Positions 15,167 through 22,719 of a stretch of 48,257 nt of DNA are shown piece by piece; within the stretch, counting starts at the first letter, position 1; each line of letters begins with the position of its first letter. The notes below the pieces were generated by a model. It had not been told where the DNA came from. It saw nothing but the letters and a program-made list of their open reading frames with translations, and did not search any database. This DNA comes from Kitasatospora phosalacinea (GTDB lineage Bacteria; Actinomycetota; Actinomycetes; Streptomycetales; Streptomycetaceae). The stretch is taken from positions 1-48,257 of the forward strand of contig NZ_JNWZ01000049.1 of assembly GCF_000716545.1 (NCBI RefSeq). Direction: 5' to 3'. Both the position numbers and the translations under genes were made by a program.

Positions 15167-16117
15167 TCAGGCGGCGGTCGGGAGCACCAACTCCCAGGTG
15201 TCGACCGCGAACCGGAGCTCCATGCCGTTCTTGAGGTAGAGCTCCATCGCGCCGGTGGCGTTCTCGGTGTCGACGCCCAGGCCGGCGGCGGTCAGGCCGC
15301 GGGCGGCGTGCGCGGCGAAGAAGTGCCGCAGCAGGTACCCGCCGAGGCCGCGGCCCCGGGTGGCGGGCAGCACGCCGATGTTGGACGCCCAGGCGGTGGC
15401 GGGCGGCCGGACGCCGGTGCGCAGGACGGCGACGTCGCCGTGCCCGTCGAGCTCGGCGACCCACACCAGGGACCAGTCCACCGTCTCGGCGCCGATGTCC
15501 CGCAGCCACTGCCCGTACTCGCGGGGCTTGAAGTCGTAGTGCGCGGCGAAGGTCCGCTGGATCAGCCGGTGCGCGACCCGCCGGTCCGCCTCCTCGACAC
15601 AGTCGCGCAGCCGCACGCCCGCCGGGGGCTCGGGCAGCGGGTCGGTGGCCGGGGAGATCGCGCGGTGCAGGGAGTGGTGGCGGCGGACGTGCCGCCAGCC
15701 GCGGGCGCGCATCGCGTCGGTGTCGGTGGTGGGCGTGCTGTTGAGCAGCAGGTGCAGCACGGCGCGCTCGGCGCCGTTGCGGCGGGCGAGTTCGGCGGCG
15801 CGGGCCTCCATCAGGTCGAACAGGTGGAGCCCGCCCGCGAGTTGGCCGGGCAGCAGGTACTGGTCGAGGTCGATCCGCTCGCCGCCGGAGCGGTCGCGGA
15901 CCAGCCCGTAGCCGACCAACCGTCCGTCGCCGTCGTGCAGGAGCCAGCTGTCGCGCGCCAAGTCCAGCCCGGGGTGGCCGAGTTCCTGCTCGACCTCGAC
16001 CAGGTCGGTGCCCGGCTCGCCGGTCTCGATCTCGTCCACCCGGTTCAGCAGCTCGCAGACCGCCGCCGCGTCCCCGCCCGTCGCGGGCCGTACCGTCATC
16101 CCGTCCGGCAGCGCCAT
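15167..16117 (-). CDS. Double-GNAT acetyltransferase, MshD-like architecture
   Basis: 316 aa, ATG at 16117. There are two GNAT halves. The N-terminal one (VRPATGGDAAAVCELLNRVD to ~150) has a poor CoA loop. The C-terminal one carries SNIGVLPATRGRGLGGYLLR and the end motif GVDTENATGAMELYLKNGM. This layout resembles mycothiol synthase MshD, but the match is not close enough to call it mshD. The substrate is probably a small amine. Confidence 0.82.
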   Translation of the reverse strand: MALPDGMTVRPATGGDAAAVCELLNRVDEIETGEPGTDLVEVEQELGHPGLDLARDSWLLHDGDGRLVGYGLVRDRSGGERIDLDQYLLPGQLAGGLHLFDLMEARAAELARRNGAERAVLHLLLNSTPTTDTDAMRARGWRHVRRHHSLHRAISPATDPLPEPPAGVRLRDCVEEADRRVAHRLIQRTFAAHYDFKPREYGQWLRDIGAETVDWSLVWVAELDGHGDVAVLRTGVRPPATAWASNIGVLPATRGRGLGGYLLRHFFAAHAARGLTAAGLGVDTENATGAMELYLKNGMELRFAVDTWELVLPTAA

Positions 16118-16323
16118 CGCCGCTCCCCCTCCGTCGTCCCCGTCGCCGTCCCGTCCGCGGTCTTTCTACCGTCCGGCACCGGCTCCCCCAAGCGGTTTTC
16201 GGCCCTCCGGCCGTCGGGCACCGGGGCGCGCTCCCCCGCCCGACGGTCAACTCACCTCCGCGCAACACCATTTGACGGGGCCGCCACCTCGCGGTTTCCG
16301 GCCCCCGCGCGATCCGTCTCCGC

Positions 16324-16329
16324 TAGATT
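16324..16329 (+). promoter_or_regulatory. -10 element giving a leaderless kinase mRNA
   Basis: TAGATT ends 6 nt before the GTG start at 16336, and there is no Shine-Dalgarno sequence. The transcript would begin at or next to the start codon. Confidence 0.5.
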
Positions 16330-16335
16330 CCTGGC

Positions 16336-18738
16336 GTGGACCAGTTGACCGCCGAAGACCCCGCGCAGATCGGCCCCTACCGGCTCATCGCCCGCCTCGG
16401 CGCGGGCGGCATGGGCCTGGTCTACCTCGGCCGGTCCGAGGCCGGGCGCACGGTCGCGGTCAAGGTCGTCCAGGCCGAGTACGCCGAACAGGCCGAGTTC
16501 CGCAGGCGTTTCGCCCGCGAGGTGGCCGCCGCCCGCCGGGTGGGCGGGAGTTGGACGGCGGACGTGCTGGACGCCGACACCGAGGCCGGTGTGCCCTGGG
16601 TGGCCACCCAGTACGTGCCGGGGCCGAACCTGGCGGCGGTCGTCGCCCGGGACTTCGGCCCGCTGCCCGAGCGCTCGGTGCGGATCCTCGCCAACCGGCT
16701 GGCCCTGGCGCTGGAGGCCGTCCACGGGGCCGGGCTGATCCACCGCGACCTCAAGCCGTCCAACGTGCTGGTGACGGTGGACGGGCCGCGGGTCATCGAC
16801 TTCGGCATCGTCCGGGCCATGGACAGCCTGGTCGGCGACAGTCTGCACACCCGCACCGGCATGCTGATCGGCTCGCCCGGCTTCATGTCGCCCGAGCAGG
16901 CCAGGGGGCTCGAACTCACCGCCGCCAGCGACGTGTTCTGCCTCGGCGCGGTCCTGGTGTACGCCGCGACCGGGCGCCTGCTGTTCGGCGCCGAGGGCTC
17001 CAACCTGCACGCCCACCTGTTCCGGATCGCCGAGGAGGAACCCGACCTGACCGGCGTCCCGGCCGCCCTGGACGAGCTGGTGCGCGCCTGCCTGGACAAG
17101 GACCCGGCCCGGCGGCCGACTCCCGCGCAGATCTCCGCCCGCACCGGCGGGGACGACTCCGGGGTGTGGCTGCCCGGTGAGATCCTGGCCCAACTCGGCC
17201 GCCACGCCGCCCGGTTGCTGGACTACGCACCCGAACCCCGGAGCGGTCCGCCGGCGCCCGCGCCCGTGCCCGCGCCCGCCCGGTTGTCCGGCTACACGCC
17301 GACGGAGCGCGCCCACGTCCCGGCCGCCGCCTCCGCCTACGCCCCTCCTGCGGCCACCACGGCCGCCGCGCCCACAGCCGCGCCCGCCCCCGGGTCCGCC
17401 CCGACCCGCGTCGGCGAGCCGACCGCGCCCCGCCGCCGCGGCGCCCGGGTGGTGCTCGCGCTGACGCAGTTCGCCGTGGTGCTCGCCCTCGTGCACGGGG
17501 ACTGGGCGACCGGCGCCCTCCTCCGCCTGGGCTCCGAGTCGGTCTGGGGCGCGGTGGTCTTCGCCGCGCTGCTGCTGCCCGGCGGCCACCTGGCCGACTT
17601 CGCGGGGCGCCGGCGCACCCTGACCGTCGGGCTGGCCGGGTTCACGGCGGCCTGCCTGCTCGACTACGCCCTCAACCTTTCCCGCGGCCTGCCGGAGGTC
17701 GCCGTCCCCGCCCTCCAGGGCGGCTTCGGCGCCCTCGCGCTGGCCGCCTCGCTCGCCGCCACGGCCACCGATCCGCGCGACCCCGCCGAGCGGGCCGGGA
17801 CGTTCGGGGTGTACGCCTCGGTCACCGTCGCCGGGACGGTGGCCGGGCTGCTCGGCATCACCCTGCTCTCCTCGTACCTCCTCCCGCTCGTCGGCTCGGT
17901 CGCCGCACTGGCCGCGCTGCTCGGCGTCCGCGCCCTGCCGGCGGACGCCCCGCAGCCGACCCGGGCCCGCTTCTCCCCGTTCGGCGCACTGCCGGGAGCG
18001 CTCGGCCCGGGCGCCCTCGCCTACGCCTACGAACAGCCGCTGCGCCCTTGGACGGTCGCGCCGTCCGTCGCCGGACTGGTCCTGCTCGCCGTCTTCTGGT
18101 GGCAGCAGCGCACAACCCGCCGGCGGATCCTGCCGCCGGACGTGGTCGAGGGGCGGGACCACCTCGGCGGCCTGCTGGTCGCGGTGCTCGCGGGCGCCGG
18201 TTTCCTCTGCCTGCTGCCGATGCTGGTCCTCATGACGTACCGGGGGGACGACCAGGCCACGGTCGCGACCCTCGCGCCGCCGGCGCTGCTGGCCGCCGGG
18301 GCGGCCGTCGGCGCCGCCGTGGCCCGCACCCGCCTGCCGCGCCCGGGGGCCTCGCCCCGCGCCCTGGTGGTGGCGGGTCTGCTGGCTGCGGCCGCCGGCA
18401 CGGCCGGGAGCATCGCCGCCCTGGACAACGGGCTGACGTTCCCGGTCGTGTCGGCCGGCACCGCCGTCGCGGGCCTGGGCATCGGCCTGGCCCTGGTGCC
18501 GGTGTTCTTCTCCGCGGCGGCGACGGTCGTCACCCGGCGGGCCGGGGCGGCCTCGGGCGCCCTGGTCGCCGCCCTGCTCACGGGGCAGGGCCTCGGCTCC
18601 TCGGTGCTGTCCGACGACACCCCGCCCTGGTGGGCGGCCGCCTGCCTGCTGCTCGCCGCCCTGCCGGCCGGCACGATGCTGCCGCGCCGGGTCCTGGTCC
18701 CGCGCGAGGCGCCGGTGGTGCCCGCCCCGCACCGCTGA
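16336..18738 (+). CDS. Ser/Thr protein kinase fused to a degenerate MFS (DHA2-like) membrane domain
   Basis: 800 aa. Residues ~14-275 are a complete PknB-type kinase: glycine loop RLGAGGMGLVYLG, Lys43 in VAVKVV, HRDLKPSN with Asp138, DFG at 155-157, and SPEQARG. A Pro/Ala-rich linker (~295-360) leads to a C-terminal half with 12-14 predicted membrane segments. This half resembles DHA2-type major-facilitator drug exporters: LTQFAVVLAL as TM1, then LLLPGGHLADFAGRRRTL, a good MFS motif A, near residue 416. The TM1 signature of real exporters (D-x-x-I-V-N-V-A-L) is missing and the first periplasmic loop is short. The membrane half may therefore be a sensor and not a pump. Streptomycete kinases normally end in PASTA, WD40 or a single membrane helix. 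Likely leaderless; converges with the SDR gene. Confidence 0.85.
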   Translation: MDQLTAEDPAQIGPYRLIARLGAGGMGLVYLGRSEAGRTVAVKVVQAEYAEQAEFRRRFAREVAAARRVGGSWTADVLDADTEAGVPWVATQYVPGPNLAAVVARDFGPLPERSVRILANRLALALEAVHGAGLIHRDLKPSNVLVTVDGPRVIDFGIVRAMDSLVGDSLHTRTGMLIGSPGFMSPEQARGLELTAASDVFCLGAVLVYAATGRLLFGAEGSNLHAHLFRIAEEEPDLTGVPAALDELVRACLDKDPARRPTPAQISARTGGDDSGVWLPGEILAQLGRHAARLLDYAPEPRSGPPAPAPVPAPARLSGYTPTERAHVPAAASAYAPPAATTAAAPTAAPAPGSAPTRVGEPTAPRRRGARVVLALTQFAVVLALVHGDWATGALLRLGSESVWGAVVFAALLLPGGHLADFAGRRRTLTVGLAGFTAACLLDYALNLSRGLPEVAVPALQGGFGALALAASLAATATDPRDPAERAGTFGVYASVTVAGTVAGLLGITLLSSYLLPLVGSVAALAALLGVRALPADAPQPTRARFSPFGALPGALGPGALAYAYEQPLRPWTVAPSVAGLVLLAVFWWQQRTTRRRILPPDVVEGRDHLGGLLVAVLAGAGFLCLLPMLVLMTYRGDDQATVATLAPPALLAAGAAVGAAVARTRLPRPGASPRALVVAGLLAAAAGTAGSIAALDNGLTFPVVSAGTAVAGLGIGLALVPVFFSAAATVVTRRAGAASGALVAALLTGQGLGSSVLSDDTPPWWAAACLLLAALPAGTMLPRRVLVPREAPVVPAPHR

Positions 18739-18758
18739 TCACCGCACCGCTGATCACC

Positions 18759-18777
18759 GGGCGGGCCGGGCCCGCCC
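18759..18777. terminator. Compact 9-bp hairpin between convergent genes
   Basis: GGGCGGGCC and GGCCCGCCC are separated by one G. The hairpin lies 20 nt after the kinase stop and 14 nt before the SDR stop. A duplicated CACCGCTGATCAC block overlaps the kinase stop just before it. Confidence 0.5.
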
Positions 18778-18790
18778 CCTCCCGGTGCGG

Positions 18791-19585
18791 TCAGACCAGG
18801 CTCTCGCCGCCGTCGACGGTGACGATCTGGCCCGTGACGTAGTTGTTGGCCATCAGGAAGAGGGCCGCGGCGGCGGCTTCCTCGGCGGTGCCGATGCGTC
18901 CCAGCGGAGCGGTCGCTCCCGCCGCGGCGACCGCCTCGTCCGAGTCGAGCCCGGGGATCGAGCGGATGAGCGGGGTGTCGACCCGGCCGAAGCGGACGGC
19001 GTTGACGCGCAGCCGCGCGGGTGCCAGTTCCACGGCGAGGGCCTTGGTGAGCGTCTCCACCGCGCCCGCGGCCGACACCAGCGCGGCCATGCCCGGGACG
19101 GGGCGGACCGCGAGGATTCCCGAGGTGAGCGTGAGCGACCCGCCCGCGGGGAGCCGCCCGGCCGCCACCCGCGCGGCACCGAAGGCGGCCTGGAGGCGGG
19201 GGTCGAGGGCCGTCCGGATCTCGTCGGCCGTCAGGCTGGTCACCGGGCCGTTGCCGCCGAGGCCGCCCGCGGTGACGAGCACGTGGTCGACGGCGCCGGC
19301 CCGGTCGAAGGCTTCGGTGAGGACCTTCTCGTCGGCGCCGTCGCCCGCGACGCCCAGGACGGCGCCGTCGGAGTCCCCGGTCCGTTCCGCGTCGCGCACC
19401 CGGGCGACGGCGGTCTCCAGCCGGCCGGGGTCGCGCCCGACCAGCACGACGCGGGCGCCGACCGAGCGCAGCAGCACGCCCGCCGCCAGCCCGATGCCCG
19501 AGGTGCCGCCGACGAGCACGGCGGTCGTTCCGGACAGGGCGCTGGTCAGCGGCGAACGGACGGGGACGGGAGTCGCAGTGCTCAT
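18791..19585 (-). CDS. Short-chain dehydrogenase/reductase-fold protein with altered catalytic site
   Basis: 264 aa, ATG at 19585 with GAGAGG upstream. The nucleotide-binding loop is classical (AVLVGGTSGIGLAAGVLL; ARVVLVGRDP), as are HVLVTAGG and the C-terminal YVTGQIVTVDGG. In the catalytic region SLTLTSGILAV supplies the Ser, but the usual YxxxK reads L-V-S-A-A-G, so both Tyr and Lys are replaced. It may bind NAD(P)H without canonical reductase chemistry. It is divergent from a TetR gene that shares operators with it, a common arrangement for SDRs regulated by a small-molecule ligand. Confidence 0.85.
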   Translation of the reverse strand: MSTATPVPVRSPLTSALSGTTAVLVGGTSGIGLAAGVLLRSVGARVVLVGRDPGRLETAVARVRDAERTGDSDGAVLGVAGDGADEKVLTEAFDRAGAVDHVLVTAGGLGGNGPVTSLTADEIRTALDPRLQAAFGAARVAAGRLPAGGSLTLTSGILAVRPVPGMAALVSAAGAVETLTKALAVELAPARLRVNAVRFGRVDTPLIRSIPGLDSDEAVAAAGATAPLGRIGTAEEAAAAALFLMANNYVTGQIVTVDGGESLV

Positions 19586-19607
19586 GGACAGAGCCTCTCG
19601 CTCAAAT

Positions 19608-19624
19608 AAACCATCTGGTTGTTT
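19608..19624. promoter_or_regulatory. TetR operator candidate 1 (AACCA-N2-TGGTT)
   Basis: AACCATCTGGTT (19609-19620) has perfect 5-bp half sites, is flanked by further A/T (AAATAA on the left, GTTTTA on the right), and lies 23 nt upstream of the SDR start. Confidence 0.65.
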
Positions 19625-19665
19625 TACTGCCGGGCACGATGCTGCCCCACCGGAGGCGCCGAGTC

Positions 19666-19677
19666 AACCGAATGGTT
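19666..19677. promoter_or_regulatory. TetR operator candidate 2 (AACC-N4-GGTT)
   Basis: AACCGAATGGTT shares the AACC/GGTT half sites of the first operator and overlaps the -10-like TTTAAT (19676-19681) of the TetR gene. This suggests autorepression. Confidence 0.65.
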
Positions 19678-19688
19678 TAATCGATGTC

Positions 19689-20315
19689 ATGGCCTATGAC
19701 GCGGAGGACACCCGACGGCGGATCTTCGCCGCCGCCAGCGACGAGTTCGCCGAGCACGGCCTCGCGGGGGCCCGGGTGGAGCGCATCGCGAAGGCCGCAC
19801 AGGCCAACAAGCAGGCCATCTACCTCTACTACGGGTGCAAGGAGCAGCTCTTCGCCGCCGTCCTGCGGGCGAAGCTGGAGGAGGTCAGCGGCGGCGTCTG
19901 CCTCGACCTCGACCTCGACGCGGTCGCCGAGTCGGTCGGGCAGATCTTCGACTGGTACCAGGACCACCCGGAGCTGATCAGGATGGTGCTGTGGGACGCG
20001 CTGGAGGCGTCCGACGACCCCGAGGGCGAGCACGAACGCCGGGTCGGCTTCCGCGAGAAGGTCGGGCGGCTCGCGGGGGCGGACCCGGCCGCCGACCCGT
20101 ACGACGCCGACCGCACCCGTGCGGCGCAGGACCTGCTGTTCACCGTCATGGGACTGATCTCCTGGAACTTCGCGGTGCCCCGGATGTGCCGGCTGGTCCT
20201 GGACGAGGAGAGCGAGGAGGCCGCCCTCGCCCGCCGCCGCGAGACGGTCATCCGCACCGTGCGCCTCCTCGCCGCCGACGCCGCACGGCACCGCTCCGAA
20301 GAACCCGCGCGGTAG
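19689..20315 (+). CDS. TetR-family transcriptional repressor
   Basis: 208 aa. The ATG at 19689 is preceded by TTTAAT 7 nt upstream and has no ribosome binding site, so the mRNA is probably leaderless. The N-terminal helix-turn-helix is clear: TRRRIFAAASDEFAEHGLAG, ARVERIAKAAQANKQAIYLY and YGCKEQLFAAVL. The C-terminal ligand and dimer domain (~60-208) has IFDWYQDHPELIRMVLWDAL, typical of TetR_C subfamilies controlling SDR-type genes. It most likely represses itself and the divergent SDR gene through the two palindromes between them. Confidence 0.92.
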   Translation: MAYDAEDTRRRIFAAASDEFAEHGLAGARVERIAKAAQANKQAIYLYYGCKEQLFAAVLRAKLEEVSGGVCLDLDLDAVAESVGQIFDWYQDHPELIRMVLWDALEASDDPEGEHERRVGFREKVGRLAGADPAADPYDADRTRAAQDLLFTVMGLISWNFAVPRMCRLVLDEESEEAALARRRETVIRTVRLLAADAARHRSEEPAR

Positions 20316-20452
20316 CGGCGGCCCGTGCGCGCGCCGCGCGGCACCGGATGCGCGGCGCGGCAACGTCCCCCGACGCCCCCTGCGCCCCGGCCGGTGGCGC
20401 CCGGACGGAAAACTTGTCGACACCGTGTCAGGGATGGCCCAGACTGCCTCCG

Positions 20453-20968
20453 ATGACCGAGCGAACCGACACGCCTCCCTCCTGGGACGAGCGCACCCAG
20501 CTGACCACCTTCCTCGACTACGCCCGGGCCACCGCGCGGGCCAAGTGCGAGGGCCTCTCCGCCGAGGACGCCCGCCGGGCGCCGCTGCCCGACTCGCCGC
20601 TGATGACGGCCTGCGGGCTGATCAGCCACCTGCGCTGGGTCGAGCACTACTGGCTGGACGTGGTCCTGCTCGGCGGGCCGCTCGAAGGCCCGCTGGCCGA
20701 CGCCACCGACGACGACCCGGACCCGGAGATGCGCACCGCGGTCGACGTCCCGCTGCCGCGCCTGCTCGACGAGTACGAGGAGCAGAGCGTCCGGCTGCGG
20801 CGCCTGGTCGCCGAGCACGACCTGGACACCCGGGCCAAGCAGCCCCACAGCGACGGCCGGAACCCCGACCTGCGGTGGATCCTGCTCCACCTGATCGAGG
20901 AGATCTCCCGGCACAACGGCCACCTCGACATCCTGCGCGAGCTCCTCGACGGCCGCACCGGCCGGTAG
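20453..20968 (+). CDS. DinB/DUF664-family protein
   Basis: 171 aa, ATG at 20453 with a -10-like CAGACT 7 nt upstream and no clear ribosome binding site. It is a four-helix-bundle protein with the DinB metal histidines in LISHLRWVEHYWLDVV and ISRHNGHLDILREL. Many actinobacterial members are mycothiol-dependent transferases or are uncharacterised; the substrate cannot be told from the sequence. Confidence 0.85.
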   Translation: MTERTDTPPSWDERTQLTTFLDYARATARAKCEGLSAEDARRAPLPDSPLMTACGLISHLRWVEHYWLDVVLLGGPLEGPLADATDDDPDPEMRTAVDVPLPRLLDEYEEQSVRLRRLVAEHDLDTRAKQPHSDGRNPDLRWILLHLIEEISRHNGHLDILRELLDGRTGR

Positions 20969-20984
20969 CCCCCGGCGGGCCCGG

Positions 20985-21434
20985 CGGGTCTTCCGGCTGC
21001 TCGCCCTGGAGCGCCCGCTGACCTCCCAGCCGGTCGGCCCGCTGATCGGCCCGCTGATCGGCGTGCTCGGCCCCCGGGCCACCCTGGAGGGGCTCGCCCC
21101 CCCTTCTCCCGCAGGGCGGTCGGCCGCAGCACGGCGGCGCCGCCGCGGCCGCCCACCACCTGCGCTTCCACCGCGACGCGGCCTGCTCCCCGCCGAGCCG
21201 TACGCCGACCCGTGGCCGTGCTTCCGGCCGGCCGCCGCCGGGTGCTTCACCGCCCGTCCGGGCCGGGAGGTCCGCGACGGCCTCGCCCTCGCCTTCCCGC
21301 CGGAGCACCGCGACCACCTGCCGCAGGCCGCCCCACTGCTCGCCGGGGCCCGCCGGATCGCCGAGCGCGAGCCCGGACTCGACGGCCACCGCCGGCTGCT
21401 GGAGGGGGCGACGGGGTACGGCGCCGGGCCCTAG
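20985..21434 (+). pseudogene. Probable degenerate gene remnant
   Basis: Between the DinB gene and the ARMT1 gene, strong third-position G/C coding bias appears in more than one frame. One frame gives VFRLLALERPLTSQPVGPLI, another gives AHHLRFHRDAA, and a third, ending at the stop 21432-21434, gives PAEPYADPWPCF, REVRDGLALAFPPEHRDHLP and LAGARRIAEREPGLDGHRRL. No single frame with a proper start covers all of them. The simplest reading is a small gene broken by frameshifts. I do not recognise the product. Its last stop shares CTAG with the convergent ARMT1 gene stop. Confidence 0.35.
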
Positions 21435-22594
21435 GCGCGGACCTGGATCAGGGCGTGCCGGCCGTCCGTCCGCCAGGGGGTGCCGGTGGCGTCGAGCCGG
21501 GCCACGGTGTCCGGGGCGAGCCCGGCGGCCACGTCCGACTTCAGGGTGCGCAGGGCCGCGACGGGGGTGGGGAAGCGGGCGGTGAGCGCGTCGAAGGGGG
21601 TGGTCGGGGGCCAGTGCCGGTCGCCCACCAGGCGGCGGTAGTTGAGGTCTCCCTTGAGGATGGTCAGCACCGCCCCGGCCAGGTCCTCGCGCAGGTCGGC
21701 GGGCATCGCCGCGTACGGCAGCGGGGCGCAGAAGAACGGGTGGGTGCGCACGGCGAGCGCGCCTCCGGCCATCGCCCGCCACAGCCGTTCGCCGACCGCG
21801 GCGGCGGCCTTGCCGGGGGCGGTGCGCAGGCGGTCCAGGCAGGCGAGGACGTCGGCCGTCGTCGCGTCCGACACGTAGTACGGCTGCGGTTTGACGTACA
21901 GCACGGCCCGGCCGGCCAGGCCGGTGGCCAGCAGGTGGTCGACGAGCACCAGGTCGGGGAGCAGTTCGCGTCCGGCGTTGTCCGCGATCAGGGCGACCCG
22001 GCCGCCCCGGCCGTGTTCGAGGGCGGCCCACAGCCGGGCGCTGTCGTCGGCGACCAGCCCGGACGCGTCGCTGCCGCCCTCCCGGGCGGTGAGCCGGAAG
22101 CTCAGGTCGGCGCGGTTGCCCCACAGCGCGGCGGCCAGCAGGGCGTCCGGCCCGGGCCCGGCGTCCAGCGCGGCCAGTTCGCCGTCGACGGCCGCCCCGG
22201 CCAGTTCGGCGGCCTTGAACGGGGCGAACGGGTCGACGCCCCGCCAGGCGTCGCCGGGCCGGAAGTAGCCGGTGGCCTCCAGCAGCAGCCGGTAGAACCA
22301 GCTCTCCGCCCACAGGAACGGCGCCTCGTCCCAGCGCCGCCCCCACAGCCCCTCGCCCCAGGCGCGCCAGCGTTCGCCGTCCGGGGTGTCCGCGGCCGGC
22401 GGTTCCAGCCGCCCGTCGCCGGTGCTGCGGGCGAGCAGGCCGGTCAGCGCCGCCCGCTGCTCCGGGCCGTACGGCAGCGCGTCCAGCACCTGCCCGATCA
22501 GCACGGGGTGGCGCTCGTGGAAGACGGCCCGGGGGAAGGAGCCGGGGGCGTCGATGCGGATCTCGGGGGCGTCGGGTACGGGGGCGTGCGGCAC
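21431..22594 (-). CDS. ARMT1-like damage-control phosphatase (DUF89)
   Basis: 387 aa from the GTG at 22594. The frame stays open to 22705, but starting there would leave only 14 nt to the divergent gene at 22720. Family landmarks: AESWFYRLLLEATGYF, LWGNRADLSF, ALIADNAGRELLPDLVLVDH with the metal-binding Asp/Asn, VLYVKPQPYYVSDAT and ILKGDLNYRRLVGD. DUF89 phosphatases are metal-dependent and hydrolyse damaged or reactive sugar and cofactor phosphates. Subfamily III members act on fructose-1-phosphate and similar compounds. Monocistronic here. Confidence 0.83.
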   Translation of the reverse strand: MPHAPVPDAPEIRIDAPGSFPRAVFHERHPVLIGQVLDALPYGPEQRAALTGLLARSTGDGRLEPPAADTPDGERWRAWGEGLWGRRWDEAPFLWAESWFYRLLLEATGYFRPGDAWRGVDPFAPFKAAELAGAAVDGELAALDAGPGPDALLAAALWGNRADLSFRLTAREGGSDASGLVADDSARLWAALEHGRGGRVALIADNAGRELLPDLVLVDHLLATGLAGRAVLYVKPQPYYVSDATTADVLACLDRLRTAPGKAAAAVGERLWRAMAGGALAVRTHPFFCAPLPYAAMPADLREDLAGAVLTILKGDLNYRRLVGDRHWPPTTPFDALTARFPTPVAALRTLKSDVAAGLAPDTVARLDATGTPWRTDGRHALIQVRA

Positions 22595-22719
22595 GGGTCT
22601 CGGCTCGGCTCTCTGCTCGGCGGGTCGGTCGGTCGATCCGGCCGGTGGGGACTCCGCCGATGCTTTCACGGAGGTGTCCCCCGGTCGGGCCGGTCCCGAC
22701 GGCACGCCACAATGACCGC

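Noticed and set aside
16252..18732. 826-codon minus-strand frame opposite the kinase-MFS gene
   Set aside because: Gln/Arg/Gly-rich shadow translation with no motif; the plus strand carries a full kinase and membrane segments.
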